Assembly (NCBI GenBank): GCA_029964075.1
Contig: CM057135.1
Coordinates: 8,148,863-8,212,862 of the forward strand
Source: Patiria pectinifera
Lineage: Eukaryota > Echinodermata > Asteroidea > Valvatida > Asterinidae
DNA: 64,000 nucleotides
Reading direction: 5' to 3'
The position numbers and the translations under genes are program-made. The notes beneath the pieces were generated by a model, which was not told the DNA's origin, did no database searches, and saw only the letters and a list, made by a program, of their open reading frames with translations. Below, one piece after another: positions 11,740 to 22,789 of this stretch (position 1 is its first letter; the number at the start of each line of letters is the position of its first letter).

Positions 11740-13012
11740 CACAGCAAAAGTTTGCATTTGCATCGAGTGACTTGTTGGCAGTAGTTCTGGAGGAAGATGG
11801 GTCTGAAATAGACGACACTGAATCCCTCATGGAATTTTCCAAGTCCATTCTGATGATTCTACAACCAGGACAGACATGGCATCGAAAAAATCCACTCCTC
11901 CAGCAGAATTGCCTTCTGAAAAGGGAAAAAATCATGCTCCGGATGAGTACTTAGAAATCAAACCAATAGACGTGGATGTTGGTCTACCAGTACAAAAACC
12001 TTCCCTGTACCCACTACTGCTTGTGGGATTTCATCCCGGGTGGCATCAGGAACTTCATTGCCATCATTAAGCACAACCATTCAGCAACATCTAAAGACTG
12101 GGACAGAATTTCAGATTTGGAAAGAAATGATTGCAGAGGCTGCAAATTACTACACTGCCAACTTCCCCAACAGCAGCAGCTCATCCGAATATCATGACAT
12201 TGGCAAGAAGACGCACCAAGAATTTCCTGCAATTGCCCGAGAAGGAGAACTTGCATGGGTAAATTTGTTTCTGCTCAGTTTTACCTCATTGGTCCTTGAT
12301 TGGTTGTGCTCATTGTAGGCTAAAAAATTGTGTGTGTTTATTATCTTTTGTGATTTTTTTGTCACGCGATTACCCTAAACTTTGTTACACATAAGATAAA
12401 TTCATAAGATAGTGAATTTAAAGTCATTTGCACAGCCCTGTTCGAGCTCCAGCTGACAAGCACAAGTGTTCCAATGTGTTTTTCTTTCCGAGAACAATTC
12501 ATCAAAGTATTTTAAACGCTTCAGTAGGAAATAAAGGAGCTGTATCAAAAATGTTCCTTTTCATATCAGTTGCAAATTCATAACCTGGTCAGCGAGTAAC
12601 ACTTACACCCCTGCATGAAAATTTTATTCTTTTCTTGCTAAAATTATTCCTGAGGTATAAAGTGCTAATCAAGGAGCATCGTGAGCAGTTTTGGCCCTCT
12701 GCCCCCACCCTCTGCAATCCATGCTAAAACTTGCTGCATGCCCCCCCCCCCCAACCCAAGCATCCGGTCAAAGTTGTTTCTCATTGCGTGGTGTGTGCTC
12801 CATCAGCTGGAGAGAACAACATTGAGCGGGAGTGGGTGTCCCAACCATTTTCAAGTTGATCTGCCAGCGATCATGCAGATGTATGTGTTGAAGCAGCATG
12901 CCCACTTAATGCTACTGATTTCCCTGGATTTCTTTCAGTCCTTCTTCACGAAATGCTTAAGCCAGAGGATTCGACACATGCGATGGGCATCAAAAAAGAA
13001 GACTAGAGCAAG
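11740..13012 (+). pseudogene. CIDE-N-like / SAMD3-like gene, three exons, truncated by a Gypsy fragment
   Basis: Exon 1 follows a TTTCAG acceptor at 11738-11739 and encodes VVLEEDGSEIDDTESL...LMILQPGQTW. This is typical of CIDE-N (CAD) domains, whose acidic 'LEEDGT-x-VDDE' strand mediates head-to-tail assembly. A frame change near 11880 leads into a polar linker. Exon 2 ends at 12258 with the donor TGG|GTAAAT (REGELAW). Exon 3 starts at 12939 after TTTCTTTCAG (SFFTKCLSQRIRHMRW). The junction keeps frame and matches a motif common in SAMD3-like proteins of fish and invertebrates. Homology stops at about 13012 where Gypsy sequence begins, so the 3' part is lost. Degenerate host gene or transposon-carried gene; unsure which. 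Confidence 0.5.
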
Positions 13013-14459
13013 AGGTGGATGCTCAATGGTGAGAACATCCAATGTACCGATGGTGGAGGTGAATCGTTCATCGGTAGAGTGTTGGTTGCAGAGACCACAG
13101 AGATACCGTCTGGTCACGAAGCTGTCGTGCCCGGAGTAGTGGCTGAGAAACGTCATGGGCTGGTTGGGCCAGCAATTGTTGAACCTCTTGAGGGAGGAGG
13201 CGAGTTAGCCACGAAAGGCTTAGCGCTAGGGCGATCATTGGTAGAAGCAGGGACTGAGTACGTTCCGCTGAGAGTTTTCAATCCTGGTCGTGTGACCAGG
13301 ACAGCTGGAAAGGGGACAACCGCAGGAGTTATCTCTGCGGTCGAGTCGAGTGCAATTCAGATAGGCAAAGTGGCTACTTGTGCCGCAGAGCCTGAGTTAC
13401 CCGAGCACTTAGTGGATTTATTTGAACGGTGTCAAGCCAACGTAGACGTAAAACACTATGGGTTGGTCCAAGGGTGTTTGAGAGAATTTCAAGATGTCTT
13501 TTCGAGGGGTGAGTTTGACATTGGTCGGACTGATGTGGTTCGACACCACATCAATGCCGGAGATGCAAGGCCGGTATTAAGGAACGGCCAAGGCGTCACC
13601 CATATAGTTACCAGGAGGAGATTCAGAGGCAAGTTGTTGACCTCCAGGCGAGAGGCATCATAGAGCCTTCTGACAGCCCCTGGGCTGCGAACGCTGTCCT
13701 GGTTGGCAAGAAAGATGGGACAAAGCGGTTCTGTGTGGACTACCGGAAGCTTAACGATGTCACCACCAAGGACGCTTACCCAGTGCCACGCATTGATGAG
13801 ACATTTGATGCGTTGCATGGGGCGAAATGGTTCTGTACCTTAGATTTAGCGTCAGGGTACTGGCAGGTAGCTCTCGATGAAGACGCCAGCCAGAAGTCAT
13901 CCTTTGTAGTGAGGAATGGTCTCTACCGCTGGAAGTGCATGCCCTTTGGGTTATGCAACGCTCCAGCAACATTTGAGCGCCTTATGGAGCAGGTCATGAG
14001 GGGGCTGCAGTGGGAAATCTTATTGATTTACCTAGACGACATCATTGTGGTTGGTCGAACGGTTGAGGAGACCCAAGAGCGTCTCCGAATAGTGTTGGGT
14101 AGGTTTGAGAGATGCTGGACTCAAGTTGAAGCCCAGCAAATGCCATTTATTTAAACGGTCAGTGATTTATTTGGGCTATATTGTCTCAGCTGACGGGGTG
14201 GCAACGGACCCCAAGAAGGTCCAAGCCCTTGCCGATTGGCCAGTCCCTCGATGTGTAAGGGATGTGAGAAGTTTCTTGGGCCTCACATCCTATTACAGGA
14301 AGTACATCAAGGGTTTCGCAAAAATTGCGAGTCCGCTCCAAGCCCTTACAGAGAAGGCGAGGGAGTTTGTTTGGAGCGAGGCGTGCCAGGTGGCATTTGA
14401 TGAGCTTAAGGCTAAGCTCCAGTTTGCCCCGATATTGTCCTATCCAATTCCAGAGGGCG
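13013..14459 (+). mobile_element. Ty3/Gypsy pol fragment (reverse transcriptase)
   Basis: It begins inside the region upstream of the RT and covers most of the RT: the DYRKLN motif at about 13738, the PFGLCNAPATFERLM block, and the YLDD catalytic box near 14030. It then runs into the [12 protein letters not shown] and [12 protein letters not shown] thumb/connection motifs. Frame changes are needed near 13600 and 14110, so it is dead. It stops abruptly near 14459 before the RNase H active site; no LTR is seen. The next base pairs belong to an oppositely oriented Gypsy. Confidence 0.9.
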
Positions 14460-14469
14460 ATTCTGATTG

Positions 14470-14998
14470 TCATCTTCCGGTAGGCTACGGTAACTGGCCC
14501 TTTGACTTTATGCCCGTACAGCAACTCGAAAGGACTGACGCCCAGGTGTTCATGGGGACTGTCACGGTAGGCAAAACAGACAAACAGAATACAATCATCC
14601 CAGTCTTTAGCGTTATTATCAGCGCAAAGTCGACGGAGAACGGCCTTCAAAGTTTCACTGAAGCGTTCCACGATGGCATTTGATTGGGGATGGTAAACTG
14701 ACGTCACGATGTGCTTTACACTAAGCAGTTGATACACCTCTCGCATCACTTCAATCTTGAAGTTAGATCCCTGATCTGTTAATATTTTATGAGGAAGTCC
14801 AACCTTGCAGAAAAATTCGACCATGACCTTCGCCATTGTTGTCGCCTTCATGTCTGGTATTGGTATCGCTTCAGGAAAACGTGTAGCATGGTCGACAATA
14901 ACGAGTACAAATCGATTTCTTCTATTGCTAAGGTTGAGGGGTCCCACAATGTCTATTCCCACACGATAAAATGGTTCACCTATCGTTGGCGTTGTCAC
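14470..14998 (-). CDS. Gypsy integrase catalytic core (fragment)
   Basis: The open frame carries the rve core: D in [10 protein letters not shown] in LTDQGSNF, E in IVERFSETL, with YHPQSNA before the Glu. The triad that joins cDNA to target DNA is therefore present. The C-terminal motif [15 protein letters not shown] then gives way to unrelated sequence at about 14470, where the inverted RT fragment begins. The open frame continuing to 14186 is a shadow of that fragment. Confidence 0.85.
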
Positions 14999-15018
14999 TA
15001 ATTTGGCTCGTTCTGATG

Positions 15019-15900
15019 TTAACTGCCTTGCAGATTTTTGGCAATTGGCACAACTTTGACACCAGTTCTTGACATTTCGGATGACATTTGGCCAAAAGTA
15101 GTGACGGAGAATGCAGGTTTTCGTCTTTTCAATCCCAAGGTGACTGATTCACGGAACTTGACTGGGACTACAATCTGGTGTTGAGTAAGCTCAGGGCGGC
15201 CATGAACTTGCCACTTGCGATACAGGAGGCCATCCTTCTCAATAAAGCAGCAAACATGATTTGGGAGATCTGCTTGCGGTACCACGTTTGCCCAGGCTTT
15301 GGTGAGAGAAACATCCTGTCTTTGTTCCTGTCGTAGTTTCGCTGGATTAAGTTCAAACAAGTCTAGGTGCTTGCTGTCCTCTCCAGGTGGAAACCACTCG
15401 GGGGCATTTGGATCAAGCCGACTGTTAGAGGTTGAGGTGTTGGTTTTGTCATTTTCAGGTTTGGCGGTTGAAGCTTTGGGTTTAAGAACTTGTTGTTCAT
15501 CGTCTGCCTCTTCTTGCATCTGTTGGCGGCGTCTGGACTCGGCTCTGATCACAACTGCACCACAAAGCTGTTCTATATTGTTGCCTAGAAGGACATCACA
15601 TGGGCAATGCATGACCACGACATCAGATTCAACCTCATCCCCACCAATGCGCAGAGTCACACGCGCTTTAGGCACCTCATCCACCATACCATTAGCAAGA
15701 CGAACTACCTCCACATCATCAAGGAATTCATCATCAAGAATGAGATCGGGATGAATGACTGTAACGGTAGCACCTGTGTCTCTATACATGTCAGCTGGTC
15801 TTCCGTTTATCGTGCCATGGTAGAAATATGTTATGGGGTATGTACATGTAGAAGCGTTGGTATCGACACAGTTTATTCCCTTCCATGGACATGACTAGAT
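15019..15900 (-). pseudogene. Gypsy retropepsin and integrase zinc finger
   Basis: The aspartic protease signature DTGATVTVIHPDL lies at about 15775-15735 with the downstream strand CPCDVLLGNNI. A spacer of about 130 codons leads to a block (SLTKAWANVVP, DGLLYRKWQ) typical of sequence just upstream of Gypsy integrases. Near 15130 the frame shifts. In the other frame an HHCC zinc-binding motif with WCQSCANC is visible, continuing into the integrase. Retropepsin processes Gag-Pol in the virus-like particle; this copy is frameshifted. Confidence 0.8.
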
Positions 15901-16069
15901 GTTGATCACTGTGACGCTTGAAGCATCGCTTCCTCTGAGGTTGGTTAGTTACTGGAGATGGTTGTGCTGAATGGGGTGAGTAATTAGCTGATGAAGGTTG
16001 AGACTGAGTATTGGGTGTGCCTACAGTGTGGTTGGATGAAGTAGGCCATGACTGTTCGGTTTTCCTCTC

Positions 16070-17039
16070 AGTTCGAAGGCAATTTGTGTGCACGGGCAAA
16101 ACGATCAGCAGCAGTTGCCATGTCTTGAAGTGATTCAAATTTCCTCTCCTTGATCCAAACACCAAGTTATGAGTTGACATTGCGGAGGAATTGTTCTTCA
16201 ATGATCAACTGCGAGAGTTTCTCGAAACTGTCCACTTTTCGAGACTCGAACCAGTGTTTGCTCTCACGTTTCATGCGGATGATCCATTCATTGTTTGTTT
16301 CTGGGTCACCCTTTCGAGAAGCCCGGAATTTCCTTCTATACTCTTCAGGTGTAAGGTTGTATCGGTCAAGCACTGCTTTCTTGGTCTTGTCGTAGCTCTT
16401 GGTGTCCTCCAAGGTCAATCTCATGAGTGCTTCCTTGGCTTTACCGGTGAGTAGCGTGTGGATATAAACAGGCCAATTATCTTTATCAATTGATTGAGTT
16501 AAAGCCCACCTCGCAAACTGTTCCAGATACAATTCAATGCGTTCATTGTGGCTGCATTTTGGTAAGTTAGGACTGCATGAGTTTTTCTTTTCAGTTACTT
16601 TTTTGCTAGCCATTGTTTCTTCATGTTGTTTTTGCTTTTGTTTTAAGCTTTCTTCAAGGTTCTTTTGCTCTATGTGCAATCCTAACTTTTCTACTTCAAG
16701 CTTTTCCCTTTCTAACTCAAGTTTCTTTTCTGCTAAAAACCTGTTTTTGTTACTTTCTATCAACCCCTGTTCCCTTAACGTTGTTCTTTCTTCACGATCC
16801 TTGACCCTTTCTTGTACCATAAGTTGTAACTATAATGCAGAATCACCAAGCTTTGTTGAAAATTTAGTGGTAGTGGCTTGTTCACCACCTTCAACATCTA
16901 ACCCTTCAGAGTAAGCAGCATCCTGCTGTAATGAACGTGTACCTAATTCACTGGCATAAAGGTCAAGCATTAATTCATCTTTGGACTTGCCTTCTGTTTC
17001 TATGCCTGTACTTTCTAATGGTTTTACTGGCTTGGCCAT
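16070..17039 (-). pseudogene. Gypsy gag with SCAN-like capsid domain
   Basis: The frame starts MAKPVKPLEST at 17039. It has an in-frame stop at 16830-16832 and a long charged coiled-coil (EKKLELEREKLEVEKL, about 16730-16680). The capsid block contains ERIELYLEQFARWAL, WPVYIHTLLTGKA and YNLTPEEYRRKFR, ending LRNVNS with a stop at 16167; the same frame continues to about 16070 (IKERKFESLQDMA). The capsid block matches SCAN-like gag C-terminal domains known from Gmr1-like Gypsy elements, the proposed source of vertebrate SCAN domains. Identification is from motif recall. Confidence 0.75.
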
Positions 17040-18349
17040 GATGACAATAATCCGACAACAACTACATACACAAATCTCAAAAGATTATACTCAACCATCA
17101 ACACTAGTTTGTCAACGGAACAGTTATTCAAGGAAATCACTTTACCTTCAGTAATCAACCAATCAACAATTAAAACTTGGAACTCGGTTGCTTGAACACA
17201 AATCTGTAAATTACATGAATCTTTACAGTCGTTTTTGTTCCCCTAAACAATAAACATTAAATGTTTACATATATAACACATGAATTTCACATGTGGGGTA
17301 GAGGGTACCAGACCAAAAAAAATCACGGAATAGTTGCAATGCTTCTACAAAGCAGATATCGTTATAGCATTAGCAACAATGTGATAATCACAGGCTTCAA
17401 AATCAAAAATCACTCAATTCAACGATTAACCACTATCGTGCCTCATAATGTACATTAACAATGATATTCATATGCAATTCAGTGGTTCTCCAAAACAGTT
17501 TCTAAGTCTTGATCCGTGACTCGTACTTAACTGCCTTGGAGAGGATCAGGAGCAAGCACTCCCTCCAGTTCAACAACCAGGGATTTTGCTCAGTCTTTAT
17601 TTCCGTCGATCGCAAAGTACTCACAATAGTTCTTGAATCGATGTACTAATGTCTTGTAGCTCCATTGACGACACCGTATCTGCTTCTGGTTTATTTAAAC
17701 CCATCACCCACCGTCAACTTCCTGAGGGCAGCTGCGGCACACCGATCCGACGTCGTCGCCGTCCGCTCCGTTCAGTAACCCCGAAGCACGTGCGTGCAGC
17801 TTGCGGTCGTCTAGGGTCAAGTCCGGGTCTTCCCGCACCGCCCACGGTCGGTACGGCCGGCCGGTAGTACACAGCAACGGTGAAGCTTTGCACGAGAAGA
17901 AACTTGGTCTAGGAACGGACTCGACGAAAACGCGACACAGCACCACGTCGCTCCCGGATCCCTGCACCAGACGATTACGTTAGATCGATGATTCTAGTGC
18001 CAATTGAATCGAAAGTATCGCCTTCAATTTTTCAGATCGTTTCACGTTCACTGTCGTGAAATCAATTTTGACGTGTCTTGATATTATTGGGTACCCAAAT
18101 TGTTCGTACTACGCGTACTTGCCCGTTGGTCCCTCGGTCTTACCGTCTCGGTGCCCGCCTTTAGCCAACAAAGAGTTTTTCGCGGGAGACTCTATTCGAA
18201 ACGATGGGCAGTCTGCCGCCGGCCCTCTAAACCAAATTCTGGAGCAGTCAAAAACGGTCGTAGAATGTCGATATAGACCTCAGAAGAATCACTTGACGTA
18301 AGAAAAACCCTCTCTATCTATCGACCAGCAATCCCTACGACTACGCCAA
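17040..18349 (-). other. Leader of the Gmr1-like element
   Basis: Non-coding, about 1.3 kb between the candidate LTR and gag start. The portion 17580-18050 is clearly more GC/CpG rich than its surroundings. A primer-binding-site-like string (minus strand TTGGCGTAGTCGTAGGG, 18333-18349) abuts the candidate LTR. Confidence 0.4.
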
Positions 18350-18476
18350 TATTACGGCCTGGTTTTGACAAGATGAAAAAACACGATGTTGCTCGTTTCG
18401 TCTTTGGTTTCGAATTTATTTTATTGGTATAGTGTGGTGTTGCATGCACAGTCTCATGGTAGAATGGTTTGTTACA
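18350..18476 (-). repeat. Candidate 5' LTR of the Gmr1-like element
   Basis: On the minus strand it begins TGTAACAAACC and ends next to the TTGGCG primer-site-like string. It contains AATAAAATAAA, a plausible polyadenylation signal. The second LTR is absent because the element is truncated, so the limits cannot be checked within this window. Confidence 0.35.
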
Positions 18477-18490
18477 TAATATGGCTTTTA

Positions 18491-19070
18491 TTAATTACTG
18501 GACCGTAAAACAAACATTAGAAAGAAATTCACCGAGGCATAGCACGGTGCCCTCCGCCCACCTCCGTACTCGTCAAACCTTTTTAAAGCTTTTTTAAATT
18601 GGTTTTGGGTCCTTTGAAATAAATCTCTGACTCGTTCTTTGTCTAATCCAACAACGTGATAATAACACGCCGCTATTAAAGATCGTTTGACGCATCCGTT
18701 TTCCCTCAATGTTTTGTAAATAACGATCGCGTTATATTTATTTATTGTTGCTTGAATGTCCTCGGGGTCTGTTTCTACGTCTATATCGTTAATTAGTGTT
18801 TTAGTAGTTGTCCATTGTTTCTTTTTAAACAGACCGATTAATTTCTTTTTAAACAGACCGATTAACATATTTTCCGTGTGCATATTCTGCCGAAAAATCC
18901 ATATATCGTGCTATATGTATTCCACACTTTTTGCAATAGTACACACTCTGGATCTCGTCGAGCACGATAACGTGCTCGCATTGATGTGTTTCGGTTGATG
19001 ATTTTATCGTTGGTATATTATCCGGCAATTTATCAAATACCTCTAGGTATTCACCATGTAAAGGATTCAT
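18491..19070 (-). pseudogene. TFIIB-like protein fragment, possibly of large DNA virus origin
   Basis: Two overlapping minus-strand frames make one decayed protein. The N-terminal part (19070-18850) has a zinc-ribbon-like pattern: C-x-H, then CKKC. The C-terminal part (18883-18491) has a cyclin-fold-like helix with KRSLIAACYYHV, reminiscent of the TFIIB core repeat, and a basic helix resembling the second repeat. TFIIB recruits RNA polymerase to promoters; divergent single-repeat versions occur in large nucleocytoplasmic DNA viruses. A 24-bp tandem duplication (18818-18865) sits near the frame change. Viral origin is inference; an odd cellular paralog is possible. Confidence 0.4.
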
Positions 19071-19179
19071 TCATATCTTTAATAAAAAAAATATCTTTTA
19101 AATATTTTTTTTTCAAAGTAGCCATCGGTCTGATAGCATTACTCTCCATTTATTATTAAAAAAATAGCTCTCTACTTCT

Positions 19180-19390
19180 TTGGTCAAAAACTTGCCTTGA
19201 TGATTCAGGCTGGTCCAATAGATATATACAATACCAAATTTGTAAAATCATACTTTTGACAAAAAATGTGACCTTCATACCACAATGAGCCAAAAAACAC
19301 ATTTCTTCCAATCTTATCTGAAAGAAGACATGTTAAGCTTTCTAATGATGTAGGTGTGTGTGGTGTTGGGCAATTGACAAATAACCAAAA
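19180..19390 (+). repeat. Dispersed repeat, left copy
   Basis: Matches 29420-29640 in the same orientation, with shared blocks such as AACTTGCCT-GATG, AAAATGTGAC-TTCA, CACATTTCT and AAAGAAGACAT-TTAAGCTTT. It flanks the DIRS element on its left. Sequence 19080-19180 and 19390-19464 shows nothing else. Confidence 0.65.
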
Positions 19391-19735
19391 TTGTACCATC
19401 ATTTTGCTCGTAGAAAAACGATTTTAAAAAAAATGCACTTTTTTTACTCGATATTGCCTATAGTTATCTAGCCTTTCGCCAAGTCAATCGTGGCTTAGAG
19501 CGGCGGAGTTGCGAAGACCCGAAGCGACTGGAGCAAAAATTAAGTTAGCACGCACGAGTGGCAAAGCCACGAGGCCTTTCCCAACTTGATTCTACCTGGT
19601 TCTCGATATTCACCTCGAGACCACGTGAGATAGCGCGGCGTGACCAAGCGTGTTCATTTGTGCTGCTGAACCTCGCGACGTTCAGACGTGACTTAGTGTC
19701 CGTGGCGAATAGTTTCTATACTTTACGCACACAGC

Positions 19736-20460
19736 ATGGCTGGACAACCGACTGAGCACGGCGAGTTGACCCTGAGCCCGGAGGATGAAGTGTTTGCTCT
19801 CCTCTCACCTCAACCTTGTAAGTTGAAAAGTCCTCGGGGCTCAGGGTCTCCTGACGGGCTCTCTGGGTTTCCACCCGCGCAACCTGGTGGTGGCCAGAAA
19901 TGGCGAACAAAAACAGGTAATACTGTTAGTAAAAAAAGGAAGTTTCCTCAGAATAAAAAGATAAGCTATGAGGAGAACACGAACGAGTCGCAGTTGGATA
20001 ATTCTGAAGCTGTACAAAAATGTTCCCCAGACATAATGGCTTGAGGCCAAATAATGAAAGGGGCAATGGAATCAATGCAGACAAGCTTCATTAAACAATT
20101 CCACGAATTTACCCATATGTTCGTGGCCGTGCAGCCACAGTCTAATGACGAGGCTGAGAGCGAATCTGCTCATAAAGTAATGTTGCCGAAACGGCAAAAT
20201 ATGGAAGGTGGAAATAGTAGCCACTATGACCATGAGTCTAGCGTTGCAAGACTACTTGAGGAAACAAACCCTGACACAGTCAGCACAAGTGCTGCAACAC
20301 CAGAAAATAATGTTGAACAAAACGAGTTACTTGCAAATATTGCACAAGATTTTCAGATAGATGAACAAACTTCTGATGCAGTACATGCCCAGTTGGCATC
20401 AATTGCAAACTCTATAATGCGGGACAAATTGTCCGATGAAGAATATTCGACGAAGACGTC
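19736..20460 (+). pseudogene. DIRS gag-like ORF, 5' half
   Basis: The frame starts MAGQPTEHGELTL at 19736, is hydrophilic and proline/serine rich early on, and has an in-frame TGA at 20042-20044. It then continues in the same frame with a coiled region to DKLSDEE at about 20440, where the minus-strand LINE interrupts it. The reading frame resumes near 25380 on the far side. Assignment rests on position at the head of a DIRS element and on resemblance to ORF1 proteins of invertebrate DIRS elements; gag function is inferred. Confidence 0.6.
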
Positions 20461-20818
20461 AGTGACACTTGAGATGAGAGCGCAGCCCAAAGTCGGACGC
20501 ACAAATGCGGCCGCACTCAGGGCAGGCTACTGTCAAGGTTGGGTTTGGTCTCCTCTCCATTTGGTCTTTCTGCTTCTGGTCTAGCTCCTTTAGGCGTCTC
20601 TCCTCAAAGGTAGTGACTCCCTCGTGGATGACTTGACGCCAAGTAGTGCGATATGCAACGAGGGTCTCCCAGCCAAGGATGGCATTGCCACAGCCTTTCA
20701 AGGAAGACTTCAGGCAGTCCTTGTATCGTTTCAATGGCCTGCCTTGATCCCTGGTACCAGACGCCAGTTCAGAGAAGAAAACCATCTTTGGGAGACGCGT
20801 GTTGTTCATTCGGACCAC
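20459..20818 (-). CDS. LINE C-terminal region with C2H2-like finger
   Basis: A 119-codon open frame. The motif RPLKRYKDCLKSSLKGCG and the terminal zinc finger CPEC...H-x3-H (ending HLKCH) are characteristic of the C-terminus of this LINE family; a frame change links it to the RT upstream. It probably contacts RNA or DNA. The stop lies within about 15 bases of the 3' end of the element. Confidence 0.7.
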   Translation of the reverse strand: MVRMNNTRLPKMVFFSELASGTRDQGRPLKRYKDCLKSSLKGCGNAILGWETLVAYRTTWRQVIHEGVTTFEERRLKELDQKQKDQMERRPNPTLTVACPECGRICASDFGLRSHLKCH

Positions 20819-20921
20819 ATGGCCTACCCACCGAAGCCGAGACTCGATCCTCCCACGAAATACCCAAGATCTTACGTAGGGATCGGAGATGAAACTGGTC
20901 TAGCGACTTGAGCTGTTTCCT

Positions 20922-22297
20922 TTACAAAGTCCAGGTCTCGCAGCCATACAACAAGGAGGTCAAGACAACTGCCCTGTAGACTGCCAGCTTGGTGCTCGTG
21001 GTGATGCCGCGCTCCCTAAAAATACGTGTCTGCAACCTGCCGAAAGACGCACCTGCCTTTGCAAGTCTGTTGGACACCTCTCTATCAAGGCTGCAGGTTG
21101 AAGTTAGACAGCTTCCCAGATAGGTAAAGGCATCAACATTTTTCAGCTTGGTGCCCTCAATTTCGATGACGGGGTCTGGGGCAGCATGGCCAGGTGCAGG
21201 TTGATGCAGGACTACAGTTTTTAGCAAGCTGATGGTGAGTCCAAAGGCTTTGACTGATGCTGAGAGGCTGTGGGCAAGGTCTTGTAGGTCTTGTTCATTG
21301 TGTGCTGTAAGGCCGCAGTCATCGGCAAAGAGAACGTCCCTTACAAGGGCCTCCAGGACTTTGGTTTTAGCCTTAAGACGCCGCAGGTCAAAGAAGCGAC
21401 CGTCACTTCTATAACGGATGGTAATCCCTGCATTTGACTTGGATTGCGCAGCAAACATCATTGCAGCAAACAGGAGACTAAGCAGGGTAGGTGCCAGGAC
21501 ACATCCTTGCCTGACCCCGTTGGAGACAGGAAAGGCTTCAGAAATGGCACCATTCCCCATTACACGTGCAATAATGCCTACATGGAATGATCTAATGACG
21601 CTGATGATCTTTGGAGGACAGCCAAGCTTAGACAGGATAGCCCAAAGACCCTCTCGACTGATGGTGTCAAATGCCTTCGTCAGATCAACAAAGAGGATGT
21701 AAAGGCTTTGATTCTGTTTAGGGCACTTCTCCTGGATCTGATGCACAGCAAAGATCATGTCCACAGTCCCTTGGTTGCTTCTGAATCCGCACTGGCTTTC
21801 TGGGATCACATCATCTAGCAAGTGGTGTGTGATACGGTTCAGTATGACGCGGGCCATGACTTTGCCAGCTATACTCAACAAAGAGATGCCTCTATGGTTA
21901 TCATATGCCGTTTTATCTCCTTTGTTTTTTTATATAGGTGGATGATGTTGGCATCCTTAAAGTCCTGTGGGACAGCACCTTCCTTCCAGAACAGCTGCAT
22001 TAGTTGTGTGACCCTGGTGAAGATAGCCTGGCCTCCCTCTTTGAAGACATCTGGCGGAATCCCGTCTGGGCCGAGTGCTTTTCCTGGCTGTAGCTGTTTG
22101 ATGGCTTTCTGAACCTCTTCCAGTGTTGGAGAGTCATCAAGACATGCTATGGTTGGACGTTGCTGCATGTCCTGGATAGCTTGCAAGTCGATCTGAGAGG
22201 CATTGGTTAGAAGCTTGCTGAAATGCTCGGCCCATCGCTGTACAATGTCCTCTTTCTCGTTGAGGAGTATGCCATCAGCAGAGCGGACAGGTGCCAT
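20922..22297 (-). pseudogene. LINE reverse transcriptase
   Basis: RT motifs in order: GKALGPDGIPPDVFK (about 22090), CGFRSNQGTVDMIF, DLTKAFDTISREGLW (motif A, about 21680), GVRQGCVLAPTL (motif B, about 21500), LFADDCGLTAHN (FADD catalytic box, about 21310), and the TYLGS-type thumb motif. The N-terminal part (22297-21875) and main part (21881-20922) are joined by a frameshift near 21930. RT copies LINE RNA at a nicked target. This copy cannot make one intact protein. Confidence 0.9.
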
Positions 22298-22789
22298 GGC
22301 ATTTGCGGAGGGGCCATAGATGGTCTAATTAAAACATCTTAGAGTTGTGATCGTCTGCATATTTCTGCAATTCAGCAGGTTTTGCCTTCCACCATTGGTC
22401 CTTCATACGTCGAAGCTCAGTCTGAACTTTACCTCGGAGGTGCTACAGATGGTCATGCTTTGAGGTTGACTGTTTGTCGCTAAGCCAGGTCGTAAAAGCT
22501 TCCTGCTTTTGCTTAAGGAGCTCGGGTATTTTCATGTGGTTATCGTCGAACCAGTCTTGGTGTTTCCTTTTGGGATGTCCAAGAGTCACTTCAGCTGATC
22601 TGTAGACCGTATCTCGGAAGCTGGCCCATGCGCTTTCAGGATCAGCCTCATTTGGCAAAGCCTCCAGATGGCTACTCAGACTGAGGACAAGTTCTTTCTT
22701 TGTGGATCATTTAATCTCCTGACATCCAGTTTCTTTTTGGTGTCACTCTCTTGGCGTCTTTGCTGATCTGCAACATGGAATGCTAGCTT

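Larger units (their letters stand above)
14460..18476 (-). mobile_element. Gmr1-like Ty3/Gypsy element with SCAN-like gag, RT end missing
   Basis: Read on the minus strand the order is candidate LTR (18350-18476), long leader, SCAN-like gag (17039-16100), protease (about 15789-15600), spacer, HHCC zinc finger (about 15140-15040), integrase (14998 to about 14470). Integrase follows the protease with no RT/RNase H between them. That is the gene order of Gmr1-like Gypsy elements, where RT comes last; here RT would have lain left of 14460 and is replaced by an inverted Gypsy fragment. Several stops and frameshifts show that it is inactive. Confidence 0.75.

Noticed and set aside
13019-13663. A cellular gene start at 13019
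   Set aside because: The frame runs into a Ty3/Gypsy pol fragment; the methionine is internal to retroelement sequence that follows the truncated SAMD3-like exon.
14186-14470. C-terminal part of the minus-strand integrase open frame
   Set aside because: Left of 14470 the opposite strand carries a clear Gypsy RT, so this part of the frame is its shadow.
17649-17983. GC-rich open frames as a possible arginine-rich gene
   Set aside because: No family resemblance; they lie in the long leader of the Gmr1-like element and open in several frames because of GC-rich composition.
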